44,535 bases of DNA, from the NCBI GenBank assembly GCA_016929715.1, contig JAFGIG010000094.1, forward strand, positions 1 through 44,535, read 5' to 3'. This stretch comes from Caldifarciminota bacterium. Its GTDB lineage: Bacteria; SDB-A. Each line of letters begins with the position of its first letter. The first letter of the stretch is position 1. The notes beneath the pieces are model-generated. The model searched no databases. It was given only the letters and a program-made list of their open reading frames with translations, and had not been told where the DNA came from. Made by a program: the position numbers and the translations under genes. Positions 1 to 8,876 of this stretch are shown piece after piece.

Positions 1-20
1 GAATCAGTAATGATTCCCTC

Positions 21-70
21 CTTCGTGTAAGAGGCATGCTGAGTGTAATTCAACATGCCTCTGCTTCGTG
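21..70. repeat. Inverted repeat flanked by short direct repeats
   Basis: Nine-base arms AGAGGCATG (30-38) and CATGCCTCT (54-62) are perfect reverse complements. An inner TGA/TCA pair (40-42, 50-52) continues the stem past one mismatch. The dyad is bracketed by direct copies of CTTCGTG at 21-27 and 64-70. It lies just after the stop of the minus-strand SPFH gene, so it could end that transcript, but no T-run follows on either strand. It could also be a small mobile or structural element. Function is not determined. Confidence 0.45.
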
Positions 71-126
71 GTAGAAATTGTATTTGTGTTTAAAAAAAGA
101 AAGAATATTATATGTCCGCCCTTTTA

Positions 127-1005
127 TCAGTTTTTGCCCTTATCCTTGAAAAGTTCTCCGACAGAGGCTATAGAGCCTAGGAATGCTGAAGAGTCATAGG
201 GCATGAAAATTTTTGTCGCTGTTCCATTGGAAATTTTTTCAAGAGCTTCAAGGTATTTGACTGCGAGCAGATCATTTGTCGGATTTCCCTTGTGTATGGC
301 GTTGAAGACAATGGAAATGGATTCGGCTTCGCCCTGCGCAATTGTAATTTTCTGGTATTTTGAAGCGTCCGCGACTTTTTTTATGGATTCTGCGTCTCCT
401 TCGGCCTTCAATATTACAGACTGTTTGTGACCTTCAGCTTCGAGAATCATAGCTCTTCTTTCTCTTTCAGCCTTCATCTGCCTGTGCATTGAATCGACAA
501 CCTCAGAGGGCGGTTCTATTCTCTGAAGCTCGACTCTTGTAACTTTTGTTCCCCATTTGTCTGTTGCTTCGTCAAGAATCATCCTTAGCTTGGTGTTTAT
601 AACTTCTCTTGATGTAAGGGATTCGTCCAAAGCGAGGTCGCCGATGAGGTTTCTGAGATTTGTCTGAGCGAGTTTTGTGGCGGCAAGATAGAAATTAGCG
701 ACGTTATACGCGACCTTCACCGGGTCTGTTACCTCATAGTAAACTACGGCGTCAACGTCTACGACAACGTTGTCTTTTGTTATTACAGACTGAGGGGGCA
801 CGTCTACAACCTGTTCACGGGAATCAATTCTTCTGATTTTCTCTATGAAAGGGAAAACAAAATTCAAACCGCTGCCCACAGTCCTCTGGTATCTTCCAAA
901 CCTTTCAACGAGACCTTTTTCCCATGGCCTGACTATTTTCAGAGAGGTCGCCGCGAAAAAAAAGATGATTATTGCCGCGAATATTATCAAGGGAAGAAAA
1001 TTCAT
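127..1005 (-). CDS. SPFH/stomatin-like membrane protein (QmcA/HflK type)
   Basis: This is a 292-residue SPFH (band 7) protein. One N-terminal membrane segment (about residues 5-22) is followed by a band-7 core with the family phrases RPWEKGLVERFGRY and DNVVVDVDAVVYYEVTDP. A charged Ala/Glu-rich helical region (about 170-230) contains MKAERERRAMILEAEG, and a short tail ends the protein. Such proteins form oligomeric rings that organise membrane microdomains and often work with an NfeD partner. The partner gene lies directly upstream with an ATGA stop-start overlap (1002-1005), so the two are probably translationally coupled. Length is normal for the family. The substrate or client in this organism cannot be read from sequence. 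Confidence 0.93.
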   Translation of the reverse strand: MNFLPLIIFAAIIIFFFAATSLKIVRPWEKGLVERFGRYQRTVGSGLNFVFPFIEKIRRIDSREQVVDVPPQSVITKDNVVVDVDAVVYYEVTDPVKVAYNVANFYLAATKLAQTNLRNLIGDLALDESLTSREVINTKLRMILDEATDKWGTKVTRVELQRIEPPSEVVDSMHRQMKAERERRAMILEAEGHKQSVILKAEGDAESIKKVADASKYQKITIAQGEAESISIVFNAIHKGNPTNDLLAVKYLEALEKISNGTATKIFMPYDSSAFLGSIASVGELFKDKGKN

Positions 1006-1448
1006 TTGAGGCTCCTTTCTCTTGTTTTTTTGACAATCAGGTGAACTCCTTTAATTTCTAAAACCTCCACCTCCTCGTCTTTTTCGATTATTTCTTCTTT
1101 TTCGCTATTAGCCCTCCAGATTTCGTTTTCAATCCTTACAAGGCCGGTGTTCTCGAGAGGGTCAATTTTTTCCGTCACTATTCCTTTGAGCCCTATAAGC
1201 CTGTCGGCTCCTATGCCTTTAGGCTGTTTTTTTGTTATCTTTTCTGAAAATTTTCTTGAAAAAGCGAAAGACAGAGCTGAAAGTATGACAAAAGCAGCCC
1301 ACTGCCACAGGGGATGAACATCTATCATAGAAACGATTCCTGCAGCCGCTGCTCCTATGCCGAAACAAATGAGAAAAAATCCGGCAGTGAATATTTCGCC
1401 GACAATGAACACAGCGGCGAAAATCAGCCAGACCCACGTTATCCACAT
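1002..1448 (-). CDS. NfeD family membrane protein
   Basis: This encodes a 148-residue NfeD-like protein. Two or three hydrophobic segments (about residues 3-75, rich in Gly/Ala/Ile) are followed by a small soluble OB-fold-type domain (about 85-140) containing IGLKGIVTEKIDPLENTG. I chose the ATG at 1448 because GGGGAGG sits just upstream of it. A longer reading frame to 1517 would add 23 polar residues ahead of the first membrane helix and would begin upstream of the candidate -10 element. NfeD proteins are partners of SPFH proteins, and the downstream gene is exactly that, overlapping by four bases. This is the short form, without the N-terminal ClpP-like protease domain. Confidence 0.88.
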   Translation of the reverse strand: MWITWVWLIFAAVFIVGEIFTAGFFLICFGIGAAAAGIVSMIDVHPLWQWAAFVILSALSFAFSRKFSEKITKKQPKGIGADRLIGLKGIVTEKIDPLENTGLVRIENEIWRANSEKEEIIEKDEEVEVLEIKGVHLIVKKTRERSLK

Positions 1449-1488
1449 TGGAACCTCCCCTTTGAATATATTTTGTTTATCAAAGAGA

Positions 1489-1517
1489 TATATATAATGT
1501 ATACTATTAGGAATCAA
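1489..1517 (-). promoter_or_regulatory. Candidate sigma70-type promoter for nfeD-SPFH
   Basis: On the minus strand TTGATT (1512-1517) and TATATA (1489-1494) are separated by 17 bases. They lie about 40 bases upstream of the chosen nfeD start. The region is AT-rich and shared with the divergent phoB gene, so phoB promoter elements may overlap it. I found no equally convincing plus-strand -35 here. Confidence 0.45.
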
Positions 1518-1540
1518 CTCATATAAATTTTGGGGGCGCT

Positions 1541-2242
1541 TTGTCTTACAAAAAAAAGATAGCAGTTGTTGACGACGAGCCAGATATAACAGAACTTTTA
1601 AAAACCGGACTGCAGAAAGAAAATTATTCTACAGAAATTTTTTCAGACGGGTATTCATTCGTCAGATATATTTCAAAGAACAAGCCGGATCTCGTAATAC
1701 TTGATCTGATGCTTCCTGGTTACACGGGTATAGAGATTTGCAAATTAATGAAAGCAGATCCCAATAAAAAAGACGTGCCGATAATCATGCTGACGGCAAT
1801 GGATTCAGAGACAGACAAAGTTTTGGGTCTTGAACTCGGAGCAGATGATTATATTGTAAAACCTTTCAGCATGAAAGAACTGACGGCGAGAATAAAAGCG
1901 GTCATAAGAAGGACATCCGGCGTTGAACCTACCCAAGAAGAGGAAAAAGGAATTCTCAGTGTCCTGGATATGACCATTGACAGAGAAAAGTATGAGGTTA
2001 AAACCGGAGAAAAAAAAGTTTTTCTCACAACGACGGAATTTAAGATTCTTGAAATTCTCGCGTCGAAACCCGGCAGAGTCTTCAGCAGGGACTCTATTCT
2101 CGAAAAACTCTGGGGATCAGAAAAAATAGTAATAGACAGGACTATAGATGTCCACATTGTGAAAATAAGGGAAAAGATCGGAAAATACGGAAAGTTCATA
2201 AAATCAGTAAGAGGGGTCGGATATAAGTTTGAATCTGATTAA
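1541..2242 (+). CDS. phoB: PhoB-like response regulator (OmpR family)
   Basis: This is a 233-residue two-domain response regulator. The receiver domain (about 1-120) has the acidic pocket DDEPD at residues 11-15, the phosphoacceptor Asp55 in LVILDLMLPG, and the switch Lys in DDYIVKPFS. The C-terminal winged-helix DNA-binding domain (about 135-233) has the family phrases LTTTEFKILEILASKPGRVFSRD and IDVHIVKIREKIGKYG. It starts with TTG after a GGGGGCG stretch. The 3' end overlaps the kinase gene by 14 bases. Because the same strand continues with a full pst-phoU set, the phosphate-starvation role (PhoB/PhoP) is a strong context inference; OmpR-family sequence alone would not settle it. Confidence 0.9.
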   Translation: MSYKKKIAVVDDEPDITELLKTGLQKENYSTEIFSDGYSFVRYISKNKPDLVILDLMLPGYTGIEICKLMKADPNKKDVPIIMLTAMDSETDKVLGLELGADDYIVKPFSMKELTARIKAVIRRTSGVEPTQEEEKGILSVLDMTIDREKYEVKTGEKKVFLTTTEFKILEILASKPGRVFSRDSILEKLWGSEKIVIDRTIDVHIVKIREKIGKYGKFIKSVRGVGYKFESD

Positions 2243-3983
2243 AAGGACATCTTATTTCATAGTAATTCCGCTTTCTATAATCGTTATTTTGTTTGTCGTC
2301 TCCATTTTTATTTCAATGAAATACGCCGGCGAAAAAAAGCAAAGTGAATACCTCAACGTGCTTTTCGCCTCTTGTATAAACGCAAGAGAAATATCCAGAA
2401 CAATGCTCGAAGAGGAAGGAAGACAAAACACCGACAGCTTATTTAAAAATATTTTTCAGGATCAGAAACTTCGATATTCTCTTTACGGCAAAAACGGCGA
2501 GCTGATAGCGGATTCCAGAGCTGAATTCGGAACAGGGCAAAAAGCCCATTTAGGAGGAGCTTTTTATCAGGTGTTGAGAGCTGCTTCAGAGTATGGTGAA
2601 GAAACACGCTTTTTCGGATATTCTCAAACCGACTCATTTGTTTCTCTCGCGTTGCCTGTATTCGTCGAAAATGAATTCAGAGGGATAATTTCCGTCGAGG
2701 GAGATCCATCTGCGATACATCTGGGATATAGCGAAAATGTATATATATTCATGCTTGTTTCATTGTTTCTCGGCGCGATCACAGCTGTTTTATTCGCGAT
2801 AAGGGCTGTTTTGAAGACAAACGATTCGGTCTATGCCGTGGCAAAAAGTGCATATAAGTCTTCATCTGAACCTATTCTGAATGATAGGGAAAAGAGTATT
2901 CTCGGAGACAACTATCCTTTTTTCCTGAAACTCGTATCAATGACCCGGACAAACGACAAGGATTCGGATGAATATCTTAAATGGATTAAATGGACAGCTG
3001 ACTGTGCTCCATCGTCTTTTTTCCTGATAGACGATACAGGGAAGATTGTTTTGTCGAACGCTCCATTGGGCTCCTTCTTAAAAGAAACATCCAATAAATC
3101 CGTTGGCAAACATTACAGGGATATTATCGGAGGAGAAGACTTTTTTTTACTGCTGAAAAAAGCGAAGGAAAGCGACGAGACGGTATCAGGACAGTTTGAC
3201 GTTATGAATTGTTTCTGCAGTGTTTGTGCAAAGAAAATTTTAGAGGAGGAAAAAAAATTCTTTTTGGTTTGGGTTTCCGACCTTTCTCCGATTAAAGAAG
3301 CCGAAAACAGACAAAACAGATTCATTGTAAATACCGCTCACGAACTAAAGACGCCTCTTTCGGTTATAATAGGTTTTCTTGAAATGTATGACGGCGAAAC
3401 TCAGGAGAATAAAGAAAAATTCATGAGTATAATTAAGAAAAACCTCAGCAGGCTCAACAGCCTTGTCAAAGACTTGCTTCTCCTGACACAGACTGACGAT
3501 CCCGGATATATTTACGATTTTAAAAAAACAGATTTAGAGCCTGTAATTTTAGAAACTTTAGCTGTCTTTGAACAAAGAGCAAAAGAAAAAGCTGTTACTC
3601 TTAATGAAGAATTAAATGGAAAGGATTTTTTTGTCTTTGGAGACGAATTTTTACTTATGCAGATGATTATTAACCTTGTGGATAATTCAATAAAATACAA
3701 TAAAGAAAAGGGTAAATCCATAGTTTCACTTTCAAAAAAAGCAGGGATGATAGTTTTTTCAGTGCGAGATACCGGAATAGGAATATCAAACAGGGACAGA
3801 GAAAAAATTTTTTCAAGATTTTATACAGCTGATAAATCGAGATCACGAGAGCTCGGCGGGACAGGCTTAGGGCTGTCCATAGTGAAAAGTATAGCTGAAA
3901 GGCACAGCGCTTACGTCTCTTTTGAAAGCGAAGAAGGCAAAGGCTCGGTTTTCACGGTGAGTTTTCCCGAATTGAAAAGTTAG
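2229..3983 (+). CDS. phoR: PhoR-like sensor histidine kinase
   Basis: This 584-residue membrane histidine kinase begins with a TTG codon inside the end of phoB. A first membrane helix (about 7-30), an extracytoplasmic domain of roughly 135 residues, and a second helix (about 171-195) come first. A PAS-like domain (about 250-350) follows, then the HisKA domain with His371 in TAHELKTPLS. The HATPase domain shows the N box (VDNSIKYNK), G1 (DTGIGIS) and G2 (GGTGLGLSI). E. coli PhoR has only a tiny periplasmic loop; the larger sensor domain here resembles Firmicute-type PhoR. It should phosphorylate the upstream regulator and is probably held in check by the Pst-PhoU complex encoded downstream. 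Confidence 0.88.
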   Translation: MNLIKRTSYFIVIPLSIIVILFVVSIFISMKYAGEKKQSEYLNVLFASCINAREISRTMLEEEGRQNTDSLFKNIFQDQKLRYSLYGKNGELIADSRAEFGTGQKAHLGGAFYQVLRAASEYGEETRFFGYSQTDSFVSLALPVFVENEFRGIISVEGDPSAIHLGYSENVYIFMLVSLFLGAITAVLFAIRAVLKTNDSVYAVAKSAYKSSSEPILNDREKSILGDNYPFFLKLVSMTRTNDKDSDEYLKWIKWTADCAPSSFFLIDDTGKIVLSNAPLGSFLKETSNKSVGKHYRDIIGGEDFFLLLKKAKESDETVSGQFDVMNCFCSVCAKKILEEEKKFFLVWVSDLSPIKEAENRQNRFIVNTAHELKTPLSVIIGFLEMYDGETQENKEKFMSIIKKNLSRLNSLVKDLLLLTQTDDPGYIYDFKKTDLEPVILETLAVFEQRAKEKAVTLNEELNGKDFFVFGDEFLLMQMIINLVDNSIKYNKEKGKSIVSLSKKAGMIVFSVRDTGIGISNRDREKIFSRFYTADKSRSRELGGTGLGLSIVKSIAERHSAYVSFESEEGKGSVFTVSFPELKS

Positions 3984-3988
3984 CACAA

Positions 3989-4018
3989 TCTTAACAAATT
4001 AATTATTTGATCTTAATA
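3989..4018 (+). promoter_or_regulatory. Putative Pho box (direct repeats in 11-bp phase)
   Basis: TCTTAACA (3989-3996) and TCTTAATA (4011-4018) are near-identical direct repeats with starts 22 bases apart, twice the 11-base period of PhoB/PhoP half-sites. A weaker AT-rich unit falls at 4000. They lie about 75-105 bases before the porin start, between phoR and the porin-pst genes. PhoP sites in Bacillus use TTAACA-like repeats and E. coli Pho boxes repeat every 11 bases. The match is by eye and the region is very AT-rich. Confidence 0.45.
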
Positions 4019-4092
4019 TAAAAAAATTACAAATATTGCGTTTTAATTCTCGGTTGGAGAAAAAAAAGGATTCATAAAAAAAAGGAGGATTA

Positions 4093-5151
4093 GTGAACGC
4101 AAGAAGAGTTTTGCTGGTTGCCGCCGTTGTTTCAACGGCAGTCTTCTCCGCGCTGCAGGCTTTCGATCTGAATCTCGGTATGGAAGTCAGAAACAGATTC
4201 ACGCTTGTCCAGGAAGCGCCGGACGACACGGGCGATGCTGAAATCACGCAGACATACTTCAGCATTGAAAGAGGATATGTCATTTTGTCGGCAAAATATA
4301 ATGAATATCTTTCCGGAAAATTGACTCTTGATTTTTTGAGCAGTAAAAACTATAAAGACGGTGCTTCTGTCAGACTGAAAGCAGGATATATACAGCTTGC
4401 CAATCTCGTTGAATTTCACAAATTTCAGTTCGGACTGATAGGAAACGCTTTCGGGGAAGACGGAATCGCCAAGTCCGCATGCCCCACTATATCACCAAAG
4501 CTTTTCGACATGCAGGGACTTCATTCGTCAGCGGATTACGGATTTGCTGCAATAGGAAATCTCCAGTATTTTGATTGGGCTGCTACTGCGGTAAACGGAG
4601 AAGGTTATAAAAACACGCAGGGTAGCGCCAACTTCAACAAGAACATGATGTTTGCCGCCGCCGCGAATATAAAACCCATGCCGATGATCTCTTTCGGGGG
4701 ATCTTTTGCATACGACAAGCCCGGAACTCCAAACGCAGACGACGAATATGCAGTGTTGAACCTTTATCATGCCACTCTCAATTTCAACCATGAAATATTC
4801 GGTCTCGGAGCTGTATATTACGGCAGAAGCTTTACAGCCGCCGGCGCCGACGACGCGGTTAAATCTATGGGTTTTGCCGTATATCCTGTTCTACATCTCA
4901 AACCGATGACCGGAAATGAAATAGATCTTTACGTAAGATACGATCAATGGGATCCCGACACGGACACGGATGACGACGGACTTAACAGAATTTTCGGCGG
5001 ATTAAACTGGACGGCGTTCAAAGACAGCAAAAACAGAGTTTATCTCGGCGCTGAATTTATGATGGAAAATTACGAAATGGAAGACTACACTTCGACGAAT
5101 AAATTTCTTTTGCAGGTGAGATGGGTGTTTGACACGAAGGTTTCATCATAA
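4093..5151 (+). CDS. Outer-membrane porin-like beta-barrel of the Pho locus
   Basis: This 352-residue protein has a clear signal peptide (positively charged start, hydrophobic core to about residue 20, cleavage near ALQA-FDLN). The rest alternates polar and aromatic/hydrophobic residues with many Gly, Tyr and Phe, as in transmembrane beta-strands. The GTG start is supported by AAAGGAGG seven bases upstream. Its place between phoR and pstS suggests a phosphate-inducible porin analogous to OprP/PhoE, but I see no diagnostic phosphate-binding ladder and the barrel call rests on composition and context. A GC-rich hairpin follows the gene before pstS. The C-terminus (DTKVSS) does not end in the usual aromatic residue. 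Confidence 0.65.
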   Translation: MNARRVLLVAAVVSTAVFSALQAFDLNLGMEVRNRFTLVQEAPDDTGDAEITQTYFSIERGYVILSAKYNEYLSGKLTLDFLSSKNYKDGASVRLKAGYIQLANLVEFHKFQFGLIGNAFGEDGIAKSACPTISPKLFDMQGLHSSADYGFAAIGNLQYFDWAATAVNGEGYKNTQGSANFNKNMMFAAAANIKPMPMISFGGSFAYDKPGTPNADDEYAVLNLYHATLNFNHEIFGLGAVYYGRSFTAAGADDAVKSMGFAVYPVLHLKPMTGNEIDLYVRYDQWDPDTDTDDDGLNRIFGGLNWTAFKDSKNRVYLGAEFMMENYEMEDYTSTNKFLLQVRWVFDTKVSS

Positions 5152-5171
5152 TAAAATAACAAAAATTCTGA

Positions 5172-5190
5172 AGGGGGCATTGCGCCCCCT
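5172..5190 (+). terminator. GC-rich hairpin between porin and pstS
   Basis: AGGGGGC (5172-5178) pairs perfectly with GCCCCCT (5184-5190) around a five-base loop. The downstream sequence AAACTTATTTT is only partly T-rich. It may be a leaky terminator, a processing point or a 3' stabiliser for the porin mRNA. It lies about 30 bases before the pstS start, leaving the Shine-Dalgarno sequence free. Confidence 0.55.
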
Positions 5191-5218
5191 AAACTTATTT
5201 TACACAGGAGGGGAAGAA

Positions 5219-6298
5219 ATGAAGAAAAAAATTATTTTAGCCTTGTCATTCGCGTTTTTAGCGCTTTTATTCGCGTGCAGTCAAAAACCGCAGCAGGGAG
5301 TGCAGGACTCCTCGCTGGTTGAACTGATTGAGATGGACTTTCTCGGAGCCGGGGCGACGTTTCCTTTCCCTCTTTATTCGAAAATGTTCGATGAATACAG
5401 CAGGATAAGGGGACCCAAAGTCAATTACAATGCAATAGGCTCAGGCGGCGGGATCAGCCAGCTTATAGAAAAGACTGTTGATTTCGGCGGAACAGACGCT
5501 CCTATGAAAGAGGAAGAACTCAGTAAAGCCGGCGCAGAAATTATTCATGTGCCTATTTGCCTCGGCGCGGTCGTTCTTTCATACAATCTGCCAGACAATC
5601 CCCCGCTCAACCTCACCGCGGAAGTAATAGCTCAGATCTTTCTCGGAGAGATAACCAAATGGAATGACCCTAAAATAACAGAAATCAATGCGGGGATTTC
5701 TCTTCCTAACACGGAAATAATCGTTGTCCACAGGTCCGACGGAAGCGGAACTACATATATTTTCAGCGACTATATGACAAAAGTTAGCAGGGACTGGGCG
5801 CAGAAAGTGGGAACGGGAAAATCCCTGGAATGGCCTGTAGGAATAGGAGCCAATGGAAACCCCGGTGTTGCAGGTCAGATAAGCTCAACTCCCGGAGCCA
5901 TAGGATATACCGAACTCATATACGCACTGAGTAATTCAATGCCGGTCGCTTCAGTCAGAAATAAAGCCGGAAAATTCATAGTTCCTACAATTGAGTCAGT
6001 CAGCGCTTCAGCCGATGTAAACCTTCCGAAAGACATGATAGTTTCCCTGACGGATACAGAAGCCGAGGATGGATATCCTATAAGCGGTTTTACCTGGATT
6101 ATTCTTTATAGGGACCAGAATTACGGCGAAAGAGACGAGAAAAGAGCAAAAGAACTCGTAAATCTGCTTTGGTGGATGACTCACGAAGGACAAGTTTACT
6201 GTGAAGAACTGCATTATGCTCCGATACCGCAGAAAGCGGTGGAGCAGGTCGAAGACCTTATAAAATTAGTGAACTTCGGCGGTAAAGAACTTATTTAA
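5219..6298 (+). CDS. pstS: Phosphate ABC transporter substrate-binding lipoprotein PstS
   Basis: This is a 359-residue phosphate-binding protein. The start is the ATG at 5219, preceded by AGGAGGGGAAGAA; a longer frame from 5129 would begin inside the porin gene. A lipoprotein signal ends in the lipobox LFAC (Cys near residue 19), anchoring it to the membrane. PstS binding-site phrases are all present: GAGATFPFPLYSKMF, AIGSGGGISQ, GGTDAPM, and HRSDGSGTTYIFSDYM. It delivers periplasmic phosphate to PstC/PstA. Hairpins flank the gene on both sides, which may let pstS mRNA accumulate above the permease genes, as seen in other pst operons. Confidence 0.96.
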   Translation: MKKKIILALSFAFLALLFACSQKPQQGVQDSSLVELIEMDFLGAGATFPFPLYSKMFDEYSRIRGPKVNYNAIGSGGGISQLIEKTVDFGGTDAPMKEEELSKAGAEIIHVPICLGAVVLSYNLPDNPPLNLTAEVIAQIFLGEITKWNDPKITEINAGISLPNTEIIVVHRSDGSGTTYIFSDYMTKVSRDWAQKVGTGKSLEWPVGIGANGNPGVAGQISSTPGAIGYTELIYALSNSMPVASVRNKAGKFIVPTIESVSASADVNLPKDMIVSLTDTEAEDGYPISGFTWIILYRDQNYGERDEKRAKELVNLLWWMTHEGQVYCEELHYAPIPQKAVEQVEDLIKLVNFGGKELI

Positions 6299-6304
6299 TA
6301 AACC

Positions 6305-6322
6305 GGGAGGCGAAAGCCTCCC
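6305..6322 (+). terminator. GNRA-capped hairpin between pstS and pstC
   Basis: GGGAGGC (6305-6311) and GCCTCCC (6316-6322) form a perfect seven-base stem capped by the stable tetraloop GAAA, followed by TTATTATCATT. It starts six bases after the pstS stop and ends 13 bases before the pstC ATG. It looks like a partial terminator or a 3' stabiliser that raises PstS relative to the permease subunits. Confidence 0.65.
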
Positions 6323-6335
6323 TTATTATCATTCT

Positions 6336-7253
6336 ATGAACGACAGGATATTCAGAGCCATGCTCTATGCTTCAGGCGCGATAATATTCGTGTTGATAGC
6401 GGGTATTTTTTTGACGCTCTTTATAAGCGCATTGCCGTCCGTAAAAGCGCTGGGGCATTCTTTTTTGTTCGGAACTCGATGGAATCCTCAATCGGTATGG
6501 GAAGGCGAAAATATAACGCTCGGAGCCGTCCCATTCCTTTTTGGAACAATATCTACTTCCTTTCTCTCTCTCCTTATTTCAATCCCCTTTGCTTTTTCAA
6601 CAGCGCTTCTTCTCGGTGAATATATGAAGAAAGGGTTTTTTTTCGCTTTTCTTAAAAGTTCGGTTGAACTTCTTTCAGGAATTCCGTCAGTCATATACGG
6701 TTTCTGGGGCTTCAGCGTCGTGGTTCCCATTGTCAGGGCCTTTGAGATTAAAACGGGTATCCCCCCCTACGGAGTGGGAATAATGACAGCCTCTTTGGTC
6801 CTTGCCATAATGATTATTCCTTATTCCGCATCAATAATTAGAGAAGTCCTGCATCTTGTGCCGACCGAACTGAAAGAAGCGGCTTACTCGCTCGGCGCGA
6901 CACGCTATGAGGTAATAAAAAACGTGATCTTTCCTTACGCAAGGTCGGGAATTTCGGCAGGGCTTCTTTTAGCCCTCGGAAGGGCTCTCGGAGAGACGAT
7001 GGCGGTGACTATGGTAATTGGAAATCTAAATTCACTGCCAGCCTCCTTAACCTCTCTTCATGAAATACACAAAACGATTTTTTCACCGGGCAACACTATG
7101 TCAAGCATTATCGCTCTGGAGTTCAACGAATCGAGCGGCATACATCTCTCCGCGCTTATTCAGATGGGTCTTCTTTTAATTCTCGTCACGACTATTATCA
7201 ATTTTATCGGCCGTATTTACATCAAAAAAACAGACAAGTCAGGAAAAGATTGA
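6336..7253 (+). CDS. pstC: Phosphate ABC transporter permease PstC
   Basis: This 305-residue inner-membrane permease has about six hydrophobic helices. It carries the EAA loop contacting the ATPase (ELKEAAYSLGATRYEVIKNVIFPYA), the PstC phrase GIPSVIYGFWG, and LGRALGETMAVTMVIGN. It forms the channel with PstA for phosphate import. The ATG at 6336 has no Shine-Dalgarno sequence; the bases ahead of it are the hairpin and a TATTAT run. Initiation may depend on the hairpin, or the ATG at 6360 may be used, although that would trim the N-terminus before the first helix. Length is typical. Confidence 0.95.
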   Translation: MNDRIFRAMLYASGAIIFVLIAGIFLTLFISALPSVKALGHSFLFGTRWNPQSVWEGENITLGAVPFLFGTISTSFLSLLISIPFAFSTALLLGEYMKKGFFFAFLKSSVELLSGIPSVIYGFWGFSVVVPIVRAFEIKTGIPPYGVGIMTASLVLAIMIIPYSASIIREVLHLVPTELKEAAYSLGATRYEVIKNVIFPYARSGISAGLLLALGRALGETMAVTMVIGNLNSLPASLTSLHEIHKTIFSPGNTMSSIIALEFNESSGIHLSALIQMGLLLILVTTIINFIGRIYIKKTDKSGKD

Positions 7254-7269
7254 CGCACAAAGAAAAGAG

Positions 7270-8127
7270 TTGTTTTTGAAAGTTAAATCTATAAATAGAA
7301 GAAAAGCTGAAAATATTATATTCAAGGGAACGGTCATATTTCTTTCTCTTTTGACTGTCATTCCGCTTATTCTGATATTGTTTTTTGTGGCAAAAAAGGG
7401 AATCTCGATCATAGACCTGAATTTTTTCTTTTCTCTCCCGAAACCGGTTGGACAGGAAGGCGGAGGAATTTCTAACGCAATTGTAGGGACGATGATTCTA
7501 ATTGCCCTGACTTGCCTGCTTTCAATACCTCTCGGTATTTTATGCGGCGTTTTTCTTGCGGAGAACAGAAAGTCGCGGCTTTCTTTTTGGGTGAGGTTAT
7601 GGGTAGAGGTCCTTCAGGGAGTGCCTTCCATTGTCATGGGAATAATAGCTTATGTGTGGATAGTCCGGCCCCTGAAAGGTCTTTTTTCTGCTTTTGCCGG
7701 TTCTGTCGCGCTTTCAATTATGATGCTGCCCATGGTAATAAAAGCGACAGAAGAAACTGTCAAGCTCGTCCCTGTTGCCCTGAAAGAGGCTTCAATGTCG
7801 CTCGGGGTGCCTTATTATAAAACAGTTTTAAGGGTGATTCTTCCGGTGAGCACAAGCGGTATTCTTACCGGGATACTTATCGGAGTCAGCAGGATAGCCG
7901 GAGAAACCGCGCCTCTTCTTTTTACGGCTTTTGGGAATCAATTCATGAACTACAACATATTCAAGCCGGTCAACGCATTGCCCCTGATGATATATAGATA
8001 TGCGACGAGCCCTTATAAGGACTGGCAGAATATTGCATGGGGGGCTTCTTTGTTTTTAATTCTTTTCATTCTAGGTATTAATTTTATAGCAAGCGGGATA
8101 GCGAAAAAATGGAAAGTCCAGTTTTAA
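7270..8127 (+). CDS. pstA: Phosphate ABC transporter permease PstA
   Basis: This 285-residue permease is the second channel subunit. It contains PstA hallmarks: [34 protein letters not shown], the EAA loop [21 protein letters not shown], and [17 protein letters not shown]. The start is a TTG at 7270, with an equally possible in-frame TTG at 7276; both sit behind a weak purine run (AAAGAAAAGAG). The 3' end overlaps pstB by 19 bases, implying coupled translation. Confidence 0.95.
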   Translation: MFLKVKSINRRKAENIIFKGTVIFLSLLTVIPLILILFFVAKKGISIIDLNFFFSLPKPVGQEGGGISNAIVGTMILIALTCLLSIPLGILCGVFLAENRKSRLSFWVRLWVEVLQGVPSIVMGIIAYVWIVRPLKGLFSAFAGSVALSIMMLPMVIKATEETVKLVPVALKEASMSLGVPYYKTVLRVILPVSTSGILTGILIGVSRIAGETAPLLFTAFGNQFMNYNIFKPVNALPLMIYRYATSPYKDWQNIAWGASLFLILFILGINFIASGIAKKWKVQF

Positions 8128-8867
8128 ACACAATTGATTTTTCGCTCTATTACGGCGAAACGAAGGCTCTTGACAAAATCAACATAGAAGTGCCAGAAAA
8201 CCAAGTCACTGCCATAATGGGTCCTTCCGGATGCGGTAAAACAACATTTATCAGGGCGATAAACAGAATGCACGAACTCGATTCAAGCGTCCGCAGGGAA
8301 GGAGAGATATTTCTTCACGGAAAAGAAATTCACGGGCTGGACCCCATAGGATTGAGAAGGAAAATCGGAATGGTCTTTCAGAAACCGAATCCTTTTCCCA
8401 CCATGAACATATACGACAATGTAATAGCCGGATACAAGCTCGGAGGCATCAAACTGTCGAGAACGGAAAGGGACCAAATAGTTGAGGATTCCCTGAAAAA
8501 AGCAGCGCTTTGGAACGAAGTCAAAGACAGCCTTCACAAAAGAGGGACTTTTCTTTCAGGGGGACAGCAGCAGCGGCTCTGCATAGCCAGATCGCTGGCA
8601 TTAAATCCTGAAATTCTGCTTCTCGATGAACCAACGTCAGCTCTTGACCCGAAAGCGACAAAGAGAATAGAAGAGCTTATAGTCGAGTTAAAAGAATTCG
8701 TGACTCTTATGCTTGTCACGCACAACATGTCTCAAGCCGCGAGAGTGTCCGACTACACGGCATTTTTTTATATGGGCGAACTCGTCGAATTCGGTAAAAC
8801 TGAAAAAATGTTCACGTCGCCGGACGACAAAAAAACAGAGGAATATCTCACAGGAAAATTCAGCTGA
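8109..8867 (+). CDS. pstB: Phosphate ABC transporter ATP-binding protein PstB
   Basis: This 252-residue ATPase powers the Pst importer. Visible motifs are Walker [10 protein letters not shown] (residues 38-46), the Q-loop region [16 protein letters not shown] typical of PstB, signature [16 protein letters not shown], Walker [14 protein letters not shown], and the switch His in LVTHNMSQA. The start lies inside the end of pstA. Length and motif spacing match E. coli PstB closely, so the phosphate assignment is stronger than for a generic ABC ATPase. Confidence 0.97.
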   Translation: MESPVLNTIDFSLYYGETKALDKINIEVPENQVTAIMGPSGCGKTTFIRAINRMHELDSSVRREGEIFLHGKEIHGLDPIGLRRKIGMVFQKPNPFPTMNIYDNVIAGYKLGGIKLSRTERDQIVEDSLKKAALWNEVKDSLHKRGTFLSGGQQQRLCIARSLALNPEILLLDEPTSALDPKATKRIEELIVELKEFVTLMLVTHNMSQAARVSDYTAFFYMGELVEFGKTEKMFTSPDDKKTEEYLTGKFS

Positions 8868-8876
8868 GGAGAGAGC

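Noticed and set aside
1314-1526. Plus-strand ORF opposite nfeD
   Set aside because: It is antisense to a clear NfeD gene, has no ribosome-binding site, and its composition is not protein-like.
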